DNA of 64,000 bases. Source: Paracoccus sp. MKU1. Lineage in GTDB: Bacteria; Pseudomonadota; Alphaproteobacteria; Rhodobacterales; Rhodobacteraceae. Made by a program: the position numbers and the translations under genes. Location of the stretch: the NCBI RefSeq assembly GCF_001447385.1, contig NZ_LLWQ01000193.1, positions 274,972 to 338,971 on the forward strand. The letters run 5' to 3'. A model generated the notes under the pieces. The model searched no databases, was not told where the DNA came from, and saw nothing but the letters and a program-made list of their open reading frames with translations. Positions 33,258 to 43,904 of the stretch are shown here, piece by piece. Positions within the stretch are counted from its first letter, which is position 1. Each line of letters opens with the position of its first letter.

Positions 33258-34085
33258 ATGACGGAACTTGACGAGCGCAGCCACCCGTTTCGCGACAGCC
33301 ATCAGGACGTGGCGGTGGCACAGATCACACCGGACACGGCCCAGACGCGCGCGCCGGCCTATCGGCTGGCCTTTACCGATACCGAATTCCTGCTGCGCGA
33401 GGAGCTGCGCCCGGTGCGGTTGCAGCTCGAACTGCTGAAGCCGCAGATGATCATGGATGCGCGCGGCATCCGCTCGACGGTGGTGATGTTCGGCGGCTCC
33501 CGCATCCCCTCGCCCGAGCGGCGCGAAGGGGCGCGCACCCCGACCCTGGCCGCCCTGTCGCATTACTATGACGAGGCGCGGCGCTTTGCCCGGCTGATGA
33601 CCGAGCGCAGCCTGAAAAGCTATGGCGCCGAGAACGTGATCTGCACCGGCGGCGGGCCGGGGGTGATGGAGGCCGGCAACCTGGGCGCGCATGAGGCCGG
33701 CGGCGCCTCGATCGGCCTGTCCATCGTGCTGCCGCACGAGCAGACGCCGAACGCCTATGTCACGCCGGACCTGTGCTTCAACTTCCACTATTTCGCCATC
33801 CGCAAGATGCATTTCCTGATGCGGGCCAAGGCGGTGACGATCTTCCCGGGCGGCTTCGGCACCATGGACGAGATGTTCGAGGCGCTGACCCTGATCCAGA
33901 CCGGCCGCATGAAGCGCGTGCCCTTCATCCTGTTCGGGCCGGAATTCTGGCACAAGGTCATCAACTGGCAGGCGCTGGCCGAGGCCGGCACCATCAGCCC
34001 CGAGGATCTGGACCTGATCAGCTTCGTCGAAAGCGCCGACGAGGCGGTCGAGATCATCGACAACTGGGTGGTGCCCTGTCCCTGA
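33258..34085 (+). CDS. LOG family protein
   Basis: 275 residues. Lysine-decarboxylase-like Rossmann fold with [19 protein letters not shown] and the signature PGGFGTMDE (197-205). Relatives hydrolyse nucleotide 5'-monophosphates (cytokinin-activating LOG) or have unknown roles. The N-terminal 60 residues extend beyond the core fold. AGAGGA precedes the ATG. Confidence 0.88.
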   Translation: MTELDERSHPFRDSHQDVAVAQITPDTAQTRAPAYRLAFTDTEFLLREELRPVRLQLELLKPQMIMDARGIRSTVVMFGGSRIPSPERREGARTPTLAALSHYYDEARRFARLMTERSLKSYGAENVICTGGGPGVMEAGNLGAHEAGGASIGLSIVLPHEQTPNAYVTPDLCFNFHYFAIRKMHFLMRAKAVTIFPGGFGTMDEMFEALTLIQTGRMKRVPFILFGPEFWHKVINWQALAEAGTISPEDLDLISFVESADEAVEIIDNWVVPCP

Positions 34086-34363
34086 CGGCCGGAAACCGCG
34101 GGAGAGCCGGTCCAGCGGCATCCCCGTCGGAATTGCGTCCGGCCATGGGCAAAACGGCAGAACGAAATTCCGGTTGAGATCGACGAGGACGGCGCCGCAG
34201 GGAAGTCGTTCTCATCGCAATCACGAGATCGGGCTCTCGCACAGTCTCGGCGGATTGTGGCCCGCTCCCTCCCGTCTTGGCACCGGCCCTGTTCGTCGCG
34301 GCTTAGGCCCGGTCGCCGCGGCGGTTTCCGCGCCGCCCGTGGAGCGGCTACAGGCCGGCGGCA
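34086..34363. other. Gap without recognised feature
   Basis: 278 bp between the LOG gene and a hypothetical on the minus strand. Reading frames here lack the strong G/C third-position bias of the neighbours. I see no repeat, RNA gene or clear promoter. Confidence 0.5.
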
Positions 34364-34834
34364 CTATTTTGGCCACCAGGCCACGAAATCGCTCGGCCCG
34401 AGAGTCGGCGGCTGGCCACGGGACCTGTCGCCCGCCACCGGCCCGGCTCCGGCAGGATGCGGCTGCCCCGCGCCATGGCGATAGATCGCATGCGACAGTT
34501 CCGGCCGCATCTCCGGGTCGGGCGGGTCCTCGGCGGCCCGGATCACGATGGTTCCCAGCCTCAGCGCGCGCTGGAAGGATTCGTCCTCGCCATAGATCGC
34601 GGTCAGGACCTTGATGACCGTGGCGCGGAACACGGCGCGATCCTGCGGCCCGTCCGCCTCCCCGGCCGCCTGCGCCGGCCCGCCGCCCGGCCGCCGGATG
34701 TCGGGCGATTCGCTCGGGCGCGAACGGTCGATGCCTTCGCGGCCGGGCTGCACATCCCCGCCGACCGCGCCGCTTTCCTCGACCGCAGGCACTTCGGGCT
34801 GGGCGCGCGCGATGGTGGGGCCGACGAGTTCCAT
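34364..34834 (-). CDS. Hypothetical protein, Pro/Glu-rich
   Basis: 156 residues from ATG 34834 (an in-frame TTG at 34906 would add 24). No known family. A Pro/Gly/Glu-rich N-terminal half (about 1-70) precedes a compact segment FRATVIKVLTAIYGEDESFQ...LRLGTIVIRAAED that looks like a folded helical unit, then a Pro/Gly-rich tail. Third-position G/C bias is strong in this frame, which is the main evidence that it is coding. No close operon partner. Confidence 0.5.
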   Translation of the reverse strand: MELVGPTIARAQPEVPAVEESGAVGGDVQPGREGIDRSRPSESPDIRRPGGGPAQAAGEADGPQDRAVFRATVIKVLTAIYGEDESFQRALRLGTIVIRAAEDPPDPEMRPELSHAIYRHGAGQPHPAGAGPVAGDRSRGQPPTLGPSDFVAWWPK

Positions 34835-35007
34835 GTCCCGCGCCGCCGGCGGGACCGGCCCGGCTCTGGATCTGAGGGACGACTGGAAGCATGACACACC
34901 CGGCAACTCGTGATCTGGATGGGACCATCATAGTCCACGGCAAGCGGATTTCACCGCCCGGCCGCCGGATTATTTCGTTAAAAGCTTAGCAATCGAACGG
35001 GTTGCGG

Positions 35008-35475
35008 TCATTCCCGGTGATAGGGGCTGCCGGCCAGGATGGTGGTGGCGCGATAGATCTGCTCGGCCAGCATGACCCGGACCAGCATATGCGGCCAGAC
35101 CATGCGGCCAAAGCTGATCGCCAGATCGGCCCGGTCGCGCAGGCCGGGATCGATGCCGTCCGCGCCGCCGATCACAAAGACGACATCCCGTGCCTGATCG
35201 CGCCAGCCGGCGATCCGATCCGCAAATTCGGGCGAACTGAGCATCTGGCCGCGCTCGTCCAGCGCCACCAGCGCGGCGCCCTGGGGGATGGCCCTGTCCA
35301 GCAGCACCGCCTCGGCCGCCATGCCGCCGCCACGCCTGTCCTCGACCTCGGCCAGCGTCACGGGCGGCAGGCCCAAGGCGCGGCCCGCCTTGGCGTGGCG
35401 GTCCAGATAATCGGCGATCAGCTTCGCCTCGGGGCCCTGCCGCAGCCGCCCGACCGCGGCAATGACCATGCGCAT
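35008..35475 (-). CDS. rlmH: 23S rRNA pseudouridine1915 N3-methyltransferase RlmH
   Basis: 155 residues, the SPOUT-class length. Knot motifs are LDERGQMLSSPEFA, FVIGGADGID and the C-terminal LAEQIYRA...YHRE. Acts on the assembled 70S ribosome. Lies three bases after rsfS in the usual rsfS-rlmH pair. Confidence 0.96.
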   Translation of the reverse strand: MRMVIAAVGRLRQGPEAKLIADYLDRHAKAGRALGLPPVTLAEVEDRRGGGMAAEAVLLDRAIPQGAALVALDERGQMLSSPEFADRIAGWRDQARDVVFVIGGADGIDPGLRDRADLAISFGRMVWPHMLVRVMLAEQIYRATTILAGSPYHRE

Positions 35476-35478
35476 GGA

Positions 35479-35934
35479 TCAGTTGCGGGGCGTGCCGGCC
35501 CGATCGGCCGCATGCTCGGCGCGCATCCGGTCAAGCGCGGCCGAGCGCAGCGCGTCTGCGGGCATCCACATCTTTTCCAGCTGGTAGAACTCGCGCACCT
35601 CGGGGCGGAAGACATGGACGATCACATCGTCGGTGTCGATCAGCACCCAATCGCCGGTTTCCTTGCCTTCGATCCGGGCCGAGCGGCCGGTCTGCTCCTT
35701 CAGGCGCTCGACCAGCTTTTCGGCGATCGAGGCCACCTGCCGCGCGTTCCGGCCTGAGGCGATCACCATGTGATCGGCCATGGCCGAACGGCCGCGCAGG
35801 TCGATGGTCACGACATCTTCGGCCTTGTCGTCGTCAAGAGAGGCAAGAATGCGGCCCAGTAGCTGATCGCTCGTCAGCCCGGATTCCGCGGTGGTCGCAG
35901 CCGGCGCAGAAGCCGGCGAGACGGTATTGGACAG
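35479..35934 (-). CDS. rsfS: Ribosomal silencing factor RsfS, start by CTG or 1-nt frameshift
   Basis: RsfS binds ribosomal protein L14 and blocks subunit joining. The core VVTIDLRGRSAMADHMVIASG and YQLEKMWMPADALR is clear. The normal N-terminus (SDQLLGRILASLDDDKAEDV) is encoded in the same frame upstream of GTG 35811, but that stretch has no ATG, GTG or TTG. The frame reaches CTG 35934, seven bases after a perfect GGAGG; a TGA lies two codons earlier. An ATG at 35941 is one base out of frame: removing one C from its CCC run would give ATG AAC CTG TCC. So either CTG initiates or there is a 1-base insertion (real or a sequencing error). Confidence 0.85.
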   Translation of the reverse strand: MSNTVSPASAPAATTAESGLTSDQLLGRILASLDDDKAEDVVTIDLRGRSAMADHMVIASGRNARQVASIAEKLVERLKEQTGRSARIEGKETGDWVLIDTDDVIVHVFRPEVREFYQLEKMWMPADALRSAALDRMRAEHAADRAGTPRN

Positions 35935-36009
35935 GGTTCATCCTCCGGTCATCACGCCGATCTCCCCCGGCGCAGGGGCCTTACCAATGTAGCATGGAAT
36001 CGCGCCCGC

Positions 36010-36243
36010 TCAATGCAGGGGCGGCGGATTTCTGGCCGCATCCCCCGGTGGACAGGCGGAAACCGGCAGATTTCCCCAGGGATCGGCGCATCTGACCTGC
36101 CCCGCAGCCCAGGCCAGATGCCGGGTTTCGACCCCCGCCATCTGCCGCGCCTGCTTGAGCGGCGTGTCCGCCCAATGCACCGCCAGCGCGAAAACGGCCA
36201 CGCAGATCAGCGGGATGGCCCGCAGGATGATGCGAATCAGCAT
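36010..36243 (-). CDS. Small exported or membrane-anchored hypothetical protein
   Basis: 77 residues, family not recognised. One hydrophobic N-terminal segment (MLIRIILRAIPLICVAVFAL) then a mature part with two Cys (VRCADPWG, VSACPPG), possibly disulfide-bonded in the periplasm. GAAGGGA precedes the ATG at 36243. Codon bias supports coding. Confidence 0.6.
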   Translation of the reverse strand: MLIRIILRAIPLICVAVFALAVHWADTPLKQARQMAGVETRHLAWAAGQVRCADPWGNLPVSACPPGDAARNPPPLH

Positions 36244-36536
36244 GATCGGTCCCTTCCGTCGTCTTTGGCACCAAAGATAGGAGCCATTTCTCAACTTGGA
36301 ATTAACAGAGCCGTGTGGCGATATTGAATATGACGTGAAATCGACCTATTACTGCTGGCATGCGAGGATTCGTCTATTTCGACATTCACGACCGCGCCCG
36401 CCTGCCAGGCCGGTTCTACGGCGAAAGCCTGTCCGTCACCGCCCGACTTTGACGGGAGCGGGCGCCTGCGCGCGCCCTGCCGCAGGCTGCGGCCCCTCCG
36501 CCCTTTCCCAGCTAGTCTTCCAGAAAAGAGACAGCC
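36244..36536 (+). promoter_or_regulatory. Gap upstream of leuC
   Basis: 293 bp. Its left part is AT-richer (AATTAACAG, GATATTGAATATGACG) and could hold the leuC promoter. A 28-codon reading frame starts at 36360 (MRGFVYFDIHDRARL) but lacks a ribosome site; I do not call it a gene. A small GC hairpin lies near 36478-36492. No leader-peptide run of Leu codons was found. Confidence 0.35.
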
Positions 36537-37973
<1,437 letters not shown>

Positions 37974-37989
37974 TGCTTCGGGCGGGGTC

Positions 37990-38592
37990 TTACCGGCCCC
38001 GCCGCAGAAGCAGCAAGGCGTTGATCGCGATCAGCACCAGCCCGGCATTCTCGAACCAGAAGTTGAACTCGAGGTTCGAGAAATCCATGCTGAGGAGCCT
38101 GTCGACATGATGGAAGCCCACCGCGCGCACCAGCACGAAACCGCACAGCACGCCCAGCCCCAGCAGGGCGAGGCCGTTGCGGCGCATGTGCCCGCGCAAG
38201 GTGTTCGCCGTCCAGAGCAGCACGATCGCCGCGCCCAGCACCAGCCCGGCGATGAAGGCCAGCTGCACGAGATGGCGCTCGTCGTACCAGCCTTGCGCCC
38301 GCGCCATGCAGCGCCCGGTGGCCGTCAGCGCGGTTTGCAGATCGAGCTGCTTGTTCAGCCCCAGGAAGGCCACCAGCCCGGCAATCGCCAGCCACAGCCC
38401 GCGCGCCGCGCCGGCGGGACGGCGGCGCAGCACCATGACGGCCAGCGCGAAGCATATGAAATAAGAGATCACCGTCAGCCAGCCGGTGATCTCGGGGTCT
38501 CCGACCTGCGGCCTCCAGTCGCGCGCGATGCAGGCGCGCAAGGCGGCGAAGCTCGAAAACCCGAAGAACATCAGCAAGACCCGTATCGCCAT
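37990..38592 (-). CDS. Multi-spanning membrane protein, hypothetical, antisense between leuC and leuD
   Basis: 200 residues with about five or six hydrophobic helices (starts [15 protein letters not shown], ends [11 protein letters not shown]). A conserved-looking His/Asp pattern ([17 protein letters not shown]) sits before the last helix. No family recognised. It is transcribed against leuC and leuD and fills the gap between them. Confidence 0.75.
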   Translation of the reverse strand: MAIRVLLMFFGFSSFAALRACIARDWRPQVGDPEITGWLTVISYFICFALAVMVLRRRPAGAARGLWLAIAGLVAFLGLNKQLDLQTALTATGRCMARAQGWYDERHLVQLAFIAGLVLGAAIVLLWTANTLRGHMRRNGLALLGLGVLCGFVLVRAVGFHHVDRLLSMDFSNLEFNFWFENAGLVLIAINALLLLRRGR

Positions 38593-38664
38593 GGCGCCAG
38601 GCGCCGCCCCGGGTCTCGGTTAACGGGCCGCTGCGGCCCAAGTCAATTCTGCGAGGATCACGAC

Positions 38665-39270
38665 ATGGACAAGTTCACCACCCTGACCGGCATCGCGGCA
38701 CCCATGCCGCTGGTCAATATCGACACCGACATGATCATCCCGAAACAGTTCCTGAAGACGATCCACCGCTCGGGTCTGGGCAAGAACCTGTTCGACGAGA
38801 TGCGCTATGACGCCCAGGGCAACGAGGTCCCGGATTTCGTGCTGAACCAGCCGGCCTGGCGCGACGCGCAGATCATCGTCGCCGGCGACAATTTCGGCTG
38901 CGGCTCGTCGCGCGAGCATGCGCCCTGGGCGCTGCTGGACTTCGGCATCCGCTGCGTGATCTCCACCAGCTTCGCCGATATCTTCTACAACAACTGCTTC
39001 AAGAACGGCATCCTGCCCATCGTCATGCCGCAAGAGGTGGTGGACGTGCTGATGGAGGACGCCAAAAAGGGCGCCAATGCCCGCATGACCGTCGATCTGG
39101 AGAACCTGACCGTGACCACCTCGGACGGGCAGAGCTTCCCCTTCGAGCTGGACCCGTTCCGCCGCCACTGCCTGCTGAACGGGCTGGACGACATCGGCCT
39201 GACCATGGAGAAGGCCAGCGCCATCGACACCTTCGAGGCGCAGATGGCCCAGAGCCGTCCTTGGGTCTGA
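38665..39270 (+). CDS. leuD: 3-isopropylmalate dehydratase small subunit
   Basis: 201 residues, partner of LeuC. Swivelling-domain motifs are [15 protein letters not shown] and [17 protein letters not shown]. The upstream GAGGATC is its ribosome site. Its last ten bases overlap the next gene's TTG start. Confidence 0.97.
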   Translation: MDKFTTLTGIAAPMPLVNIDTDMIIPKQFLKTIHRSGLGKNLFDEMRYDAQGNEVPDFVLNQPAWRDAQIIVAGDNFGCGSSREHAPWALLDFGIRCVISTSFADIFYNNCFKNGILPIVMPQEVVDVLMEDAKKGANARMTVDLENLTVTTSDGQSFPFELDPFRRHCLLNGLDDIGLTMEKASAIDTFEAQMAQSRPWV

Positions 39271-40313
39271 GGCGCCTTGCCGGGGCGGCGCTGATCGCCG
39301 GCCTCGGCCTTGCCGCCCATGCCGACCCCCTGCGGATCGCCACCTACAGCCCCGACCTGTCGCGCGACGGGCCGGGGCTTTTGTTGCGCGACCTGGGCCG
39401 CAAGGATGCGCAGATCGCGGCGGTGGTGCAGGTGCTGGCGGAAACCCGGCCCGACATCCTGCTGCTGACGCATTTCGACTGGGACCACGACGGCCGGGCG
39501 CTGGACGCCTTTGCCGCAAGGCTGGCCGAGGCCGGGCTGGATTATCCGCACCGCTTCGCCGCCCGGCCGAATTCCGGCATGGCGACGGAGCTCGACCTGA
39601 ACGCCGACGGGCGGCTGGGCAGCGCCGACGATGCGCAGGGCTTCGGCACCTTCCCGGGCCAGGGCGGCATGGCGATCCTGTCGCGCCACCCCATCGGGCC
39701 GGTGACCGACTACACGGATGTCCTGTGGCGCGACCTGCCCGGCCACCTGATGCCGCCGCTGCCCGAGGCGGTGGCGGCGCTGCGCCGCCTGTCCTCGACC
39801 GCGCATTGGGACGCCACGATCACCGTGGCGGACCGGCCGCTGCATCTGCTCGCCATGTCCGCGACCCCGCCGGTCTTCGACGGGCCCGAGGACCTGAACG
39901 GGCGGCGCAACCATGACGAGCTGGCCTTCTGGCTTCACCACCTGCCCAACGGCCCTTTCGTGCTGGCCGGCAACCTGAACCTCGATCCCTTGGACGGCGA
40001 GGGCCGGCCCGAGGCGCTGGCCCGCATCATGGCGCATGTCATCGACCCGCAGCCCCGCAGCCCCGGCGGCGCAGCGGCAAGGGGCGGCGTGAACGACGGC
40101 CACAAGGGCGATCCGGCGCTGGATACCGGCGACTGGCCGGACGACAAGCCGCCGGGCAACCTGCGCGTCGATTACGTCCTGCCGGCCCAAGGGCTGACGG
40201 TGCTGGACTCGGGGGTGTTCTGGCCGGCCGAGGGGCCGCTGGCCGAGGCCGCGCTGGCAGCTTCCGCGCATCGGCTGGTCTGGGTCGATCTGGACTGGCC
40301 GAAAGGGCCGTGA
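39261..40313 (+). CDS. Exported endonuclease/exonuclease/phosphatase-family protein
   Basis: 350 residues. A signal peptide (about 1-21, ending LAAHA/DP) sends it to the periplasm. EEP-fold signs are [10 protein letters not shown] at the start, [33 protein letters not shown] and the C-terminal RVDYVLPA and [10 protein letters not shown]. It could be a periplasmic nuclease or phosphodiesterase. The start is TTG 39261 inside the leuD end; no ATG exists before the signal peptide, so a non-ATG start is needed. Confidence 0.82.
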   Translation: MGLRRLAGAALIAGLGLAAHADPLRIATYSPDLSRDGPGLLLRDLGRKDAQIAAVVQVLAETRPDILLLTHFDWDHDGRALDAFAARLAEAGLDYPHRFAARPNSGMATELDLNADGRLGSADDAQGFGTFPGQGGMAILSRHPIGPVTDYTDVLWRDLPGHLMPPLPEAVAALRRLSSTAHWDATITVADRPLHLLAMSATPPVFDGPEDLNGRRNHDELAFWLHHLPNGPFVLAGNLNLDPLDGEGRPEALARIMAHVIDPQPRSPGGAAARGGVNDGHKGDPALDTGDWPDDKPPGNLRVDYVLPAQGLTVLDSGVFWPAEGPLAEAALAASAHRLVWVDLDWPKGP

Positions 40314-40363
40314 TTCGGACAAGCCGCTCGCCGCTCCCCGCCCGCCCGTCCCCGCGCGATCCC

Positions 40364-40395
40364 CTGGCATCTTCTTCGTTGTCCAAATACCCATG
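40364..40395 (-). repeat. Intergenic repeat copy G
   Basis: Minus-strand GTATTTGGACAACGAAGAAG, then ATGCCAG. About 43 bp here match copy H inside cobG with about three mismatches. Located after the EEP-family gene and before riboswitch 1. Confidence 0.7.
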
Positions 40396-40489
40396 CGACA
40401 GCGCCGCCCGTCGCCCGGTCTCCGAGCCCACCCGCAGCGTTCGCCCCGATTCCGCTTGCCGCCGCCGCGGCATCACGGATAACATATGT

Positions 40490-40670
40490 GTGTATCGGTG
40501 CCCCTTTCCGGGGCCAAAAGGGAATGCGGTGCGGTCTCCGGCGTCTCGGGGGCCAAATCCGCAGCCGCCCCCGCGACTGTAAGCGGAGAGCGGGCGCCCA
40601 TCGTGCCACTGGCCATCCGGCCGGGAAGGCGGGCGTCAGCCGTGACCCGTGAGCCAGGAGACCTGCCGAT
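40490..40670 (+). promoter_or_regulatory. Cobalamin riboswitch 1 (upstream of cbtBA)
   Basis: Conserved cobalamin-riboswitch elements are in order: GGTGCCCC, AAAAGGGAATGCGGTGCG, AAATCCGCAGCCGCCCCCGC followed by GACTGTAAGCGG, GCCACTGG, CCGGGAAGGCGGGC, and the B12 box GAGCCAGGAGACCTGCC. The expression platform lies between 40670 and the cbtB start at 40722, where CGTCGGGTTGGACGACC can pair. Adenosylcobalamin is expected to lower expression of cobalt uptake. Confidence 0.93.
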
Positions 40671-40721
40671 GCGTGGAACCGCAATGTCGTCGGGTTGGAC
40701 GACCAAAGGAAAGGGTCGCAG

Positions 40722-40898
40722 ATGACCGCAAAACCCATGACCGCCGCCGGCGCCAGCCGCGCCTCGGTCCTGTTCCCCGCCGTGGCCGCTTTCGCCATCG
40801 GCTTCGGGCTGATCTTCATGTCCGGGCTGGTGCAGGCCGAGACCCTGCATGATGCCGCCCATGACGTGCGTCACGCGACCGGCTTCCCCTGCCACTGA
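40722..40898 (+). CDS. cbtB: Cobalt transporter subunit CbtB
   Basis: 58 residues. One membrane helix (about 15-38) and a C-terminal His cluster (LHDAAHDVRHATGFPCH) that probably binds the metal. Always paired with CbtA under a B12 riboswitch. Its last base overlaps the cbtA start. Confidence 0.9.
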   Translation: MTAKPMTAAGASRASVLFPAVAAFAIGFGLIFMSGLVQAETLHDAAHDVRHATGFPCH

Positions 40899-41596
40899 TG
40901 TTCTCGCGCATTCTGACCAGCGGATTGATCGCTGGCGCTGCAACGGGGTTGATTGCCGCCCTGTTGCAGCTTTGGTTCGTGCAGCCCGTGCTGCTGCATG
41001 CCGAACTGTATGAATCCGGCCAGCTGGCCCATTTCGGCGCCGAGGTTGTCAGCGCGCATCAGGATCTCGGGCCGTTCGAATGGACCCGCAACATGCTTTC
41101 GGTCCTGTTCACCATGCTGGTCTATGCCGGCTACGGGCTGATGCTGGTGGCGCTGATGGCGGTTTCCGAAGCGCAGGGTCATGCGGTCACCGCGCGGCAG
41201 GGGCTGCTCTGGGGGCTTGCGGGCTACCTGACCATGCAGCTCGCCCCCGCTTTCGGCCTTGCCCCCGAGGTGCCGGGCGTCGCCGCCGCCGATGTGCAGA
41301 TCCGCGCCCTCTGGTGGCTGGGCACGGCACTGGCCACCGGCCTCGCGCTGTGGCTGATCGCCTTTGGCAAGGGCTGGGCGGCCTGGGGCGTGGCCATCGT
41401 GCTGCTCCTGGCGCCGCATGTGATCGGCGCGCCGCAGCCCGACAGCTATGCCGGCCCGGTCCCGCCCGAGCTTTCGGCCGAGTTCGCCGGCCGCGCGCTG
41501 GGTGCCGGAGCCATGGCCTGGGCGATCCTGGGCCTGCTGGCCGGCTGGTTCTGGCAGCGCGAAAGCCAGCGCGCGCCCGTGCCGCAGGCCGCCTGA
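40898..41596 (+). CDS. cbtA: Cobalt transporter subunit CbtA
   Basis: 232 residues with about six hydrophobic helices and conserved QLWFVQPVLLHAELYE near the start. Works with CbtB in proposed cobalt import for B12 synthesis. Transport mechanism is not shown by sequence. Confidence 0.9.
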   Translation: MFSRILTSGLIAGAATGLIAALLQLWFVQPVLLHAELYESGQLAHFGAEVVSAHQDLGPFEWTRNMLSVLFTMLVYAGYGLMLVALMAVSEAQGHAVTARQGLLWGLAGYLTMQLAPAFGLAPEVPGVAAADVQIRALWWLGTALATGLALWLIAFGKGWAAWGVAIVLLLAPHVIGAPQPDSYAGPVPPELSAEFAGRALGAGAMAWAILGLLAGWFWQRESQRAPVPQAA

Positions 41597-41665
41597 TCGG
41601 GGCCGCAACCCTTCCCGCCGGGCGCGCTGCCGTGCCCGGCCTTTTCATGAGCAGGGGAAAACGAC

Positions 41666-42199
41666 ATGGATCGCTCGATCCCGATGCTGCTGATCGGCCT
41701 GATCTTCGGCGGCGGCATGGGCTTCGTCATCGCTGCCGCCAACGGCATCACGCTGGACGGCCACGACCACGGCGCGCATGGCCATGGCGCGCAGGCCGCG
41801 GCGCATGACCACGGCGCGCCCATTGACCTGCCTGCCGGCAGCGTCACCGCCTCGGCCCGGCTGGAGCCGGACAGCGTCGCGGGCTGGAACCTGTTCGTCG
41901 AGGCGCAGGGTTTCTGCTTCGCCCCCGAACATGCCGGGCTGGCCGACCGCAAAGGCGAAGGCCACGCGCATCTCTATCTCAACGGCGCCAAGATCGCCCG
42001 GCTCTACGGCCCGGCCCATCACCTCGACACGCTCGCGCCCGGCGACCGGCTGCGGGTCGAGCTGAACGCGAACGACCACCGCCCGCTGACCGTCGCCGGC
42101 CAGCCGCTCGCCGTCGAGCTGACCGTGCCCGACCGGCCGGTCGGCATCCGCGCCGGGGCCGAGGGCCTGCCCGACAGCGCCATCTGCGCGGCGCCGTGA
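41666..42199 (+). CDS. Membrane-anchored His-rich protein in the cobalt/B12 operon
   Basis: 177 residues, no named family recognised. One N-terminal helix (about 6-25), then a His/Asp/Gly-rich stretch (GHDHGAHGHGAQAAAHDHG), then a compact beta-type domain with GEGHAHLYLNGAKIARLYGP. Probably periplasmic. The His-rich run and the place between cbtA and bluB, under a B12 riboswitch, suggest binding or delivery of cobalt. Its stop overlaps bluB. Confidence 0.7.
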   Translation: MDRSIPMLLIGLIFGGGMGFVIAAANGITLDGHDHGAHGHGAQAAAHDHGAPIDLPAGSVTASARLEPDSVAGWNLFVEAQGFCFAPEHAGLADRKGEGHAHLYLNGAKIARLYGPAHHLDTLAPGDRLRVELNANDHRPLTVAGQPLAVELTVPDRPVGIRAGAEGLPDSAICAAP

Positions 42200-42822
42200 T
42201 GGAGTTCGGCCCCGAGGACCAGGCCGCACTGGAGCGCATCCTGCGCTGGCGCCGCGACGTGCGGCATTTCCGCGACGACCCGGTCCCCGAGCCGCTGCTG
42301 GACGAGTTGCACGCGGCGATGGAACTGTCGCCCTCGGTCGGCAATGCCCGGCCCTGGCGGGTGATCCGCGTGGAAAGCCCGGCCCTGCGCGCCGAGATCC
42401 GCGCCGATTTCCTGCGCTGCAATGCCGAGGCCGCAAACCGCTATCAGGGCCGGCAGCGGCAGGAATACGATGCGCTGAAGCTGGCCGGCCTGGACCATGC
42501 GCCCGTCTGGCTGGCCATCTTCACCCGGATCGACCCGACCGAGGGCCACGGCCTGGGCCGCGCCACCATGCCGCAGACCCTGCGGCAATCGACGGCCATG
42601 GCGATCCATGCGCTGTGGCTGGCGGCACGGGTGCGCAATCTGGGCCTCGGCATGGTCTCGATCCTCGACCCCGCGCGGGTCACGGCGCTGCTGCAAGTGC
42701 CCGAGGATTGGGAGTTCTCGGCGCTCCTCTGCCTCGGCTGGCCCGAATTCACCGACGACACGCCGCTTCTGCACCGCAGCGGCTGGCAGGAAAACACCGC
42801 GCGGGACTGGCAGCGGCGCTGA
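42199..42822 (+). CDS. bluB: 5,6-dimethylbenzimidazole synthase
   Basis: 207 residues, nitroreductase-like fold. Uses O2 to break down reduced FMN to the lower ligand of B12. Motifs are RRDVRHFRDDPV (flavin-binding), ELSPSVGNARPWR, and GLGMVSILDP. ATG 42199 or GTG 42196 (GTGATG) may start it. Because it needs O2, it fits with the oxygen-dependent corrin route nearby. Confidence 0.93.
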   Translation: MEFGPEDQAALERILRWRRDVRHFRDDPVPEPLLDELHAAMELSPSVGNARPWRVIRVESPALRAEIRADFLRCNAEAANRYQGRQRQEYDALKLAGLDHAPVWLAIFTRIDPTEGHGLGRATMPQTLRQSTAMAIHALWLAARVRNLGLGMVSILDPARVTALLQVPEDWEFSALLCLGWPEFTDDTPLLHRSGWQENTARDWQRR

Positions 42823-42825
42823 GCC

Positions 42826-43242
42826 CTACATCTTCTCGCCCGGCAGGCGGCTGGCCTGCCTGACCCAGTCGGCGAACTGGTCCTCGTCGAACGGCCCCTC
42901 GGGGATGTGCATGTAGCGCACATCCGGCTGTTTCGAGGCGACCGGCGGCATCGGTTCAAGCTGGGCGCCGCGAAAGAAGCCGATCTTGATGTATTTCGTC
43001 ATGCAATGGAAGCTGAGGAACCAATGTCCCTCCTCGACCCCGTAAAGGGGCGAGTTCCATTTCACCGCCTTCCTGACCTCCGGAACGGTGCGGGTGATGA
43101 TCTCGTCCAGCTTCTGGCCGATCTCCTGCTTCCAGCCCGGCATGGCGGCGATATAGGCGCGGACCGGCGCCTCGCCATAGCCCTTGGGGATCTGCGGGTT
43201 GCCGCCCGAAAGCAGCTTCGGCTTGTCCTGCGATTTTTCCAT
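42826..43242 (-). CDS. DUF1801-domain protein
   Basis: 138 residues of the DUF1801/YdhG-like family: IITRTVPEVRKAVKWNSPLYG and HCMTKYIKIGFFRGAQLEP. Function unknown; the fold is cytoplasmic. Sits between bluB and cobO on the minus strand, four bases after cobO, so probably co-transcribed with it. Confidence 0.8.
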   Translation of the reverse strand: MEKSQDKPKLLSGGNPQIPKGYGEAPVRAYIAAMPGWKQEIGQKLDEIITRTVPEVRKAVKWNSPLYGVEEGHWFLSFHCMTKYIKIGFFRGAQLEPMPPVASKQPDVRYMHIPEGPFDEDQFADWVRQASRLPGEKM

Positions 43243-43246
43243 GCTC

Positions 43247-43858
43247 CTAGAACTCCACGCCCGGCTGGGCCTTGATCCCGTCGCGGAACGGGTGCTTGAC
43301 CTGTTCCATCTCGGTCACAAGATCGGCCAGCGCGATAAGTTCCGACTTGGCGTTGCGCCCGGTCAGCACGACATGGGTCATCGGCGGCTTTTCGTCGCGC
43401 AGAAAGGCCAGCACCTCGTCCAGATCCAGGTAGTCATAGCGCAGCGCGATGTTGATCTCGTCCAGCAGCACCATGCGGATCGAGGGATCGCGGATCAGCT
43501 GCTTGGCCTTTTCCCAGCCGGCGCGGGCGGCGGCGATGTCGCGCTCGCGGTCCTGGGTTTCCCAGGTAAAGCCCTCGCCCATGGCATGGAACTGGCACAG
43601 ATCGCCGAAATGCGTGGTCAGCAACCGCCGCTCGCCGGTATCCCAGGCGCCCTTGATGAACTGCACGACGGCGCAGGGCATGCCATGGGCGATGCAGCGC
43701 AGGATCATGCCGAAGCCTGACGAGGACTTGCCCTTGCCCTTGCCGGTATGGACGATGACCAAGCCCTTTTCGCCCTGCTTTTCCTGCATCATCCTGTCGC
43801 GGGCGGCCTTGATCCGGGCCATCTTTTCGGCATGGCGGGTATTGTCGTCGGTCTGCAT
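43247..43858 (-). CDS. cobO: Cob(I)yrinic acid a,c-diamide adenosyltransferase (CobO type)
   Basis: 203 residues. P-loop HTGKGKGKSSSG (about 37-47) and the LDEINIALRYDYLD segment identify the CobO/BtuR ATP:corrinoid adenosyltransferase. It transcribes away from riboswitch 2. A second, unrelated PduO-type adenosyltransferase lies at 62.5 kb. Confidence 0.95.
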   Translation of the reverse strand: MQTDDNTRHAEKMARIKAARDRMMQEKQGEKGLVIVHTGKGKGKSSSGFGMILRCIAHGMPCAVVQFIKGAWDTGERRLLTTHFGDLCQFHAMGEGFTWETQDRERDIAAARAGWEKAKQLIRDPSIRMVLLDEINIALRYDYLDLDEVLAFLRDEKPPMTHVVLTGRNAKSELIALADLVTEMEQVKHPFRDGIKAQPGVEF

Positions 43859-43904
43859 CGGGCACTCCTTTGCTTGACAAGTCGGGACCGGGCGCGCACA
43901 GACG

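Noticed and set aside
36360..36446. 28-codon frame before leuC as a leucine leader peptide
   Set aside because: No ribosome site, no run of Leu codons, no clear attenuator.
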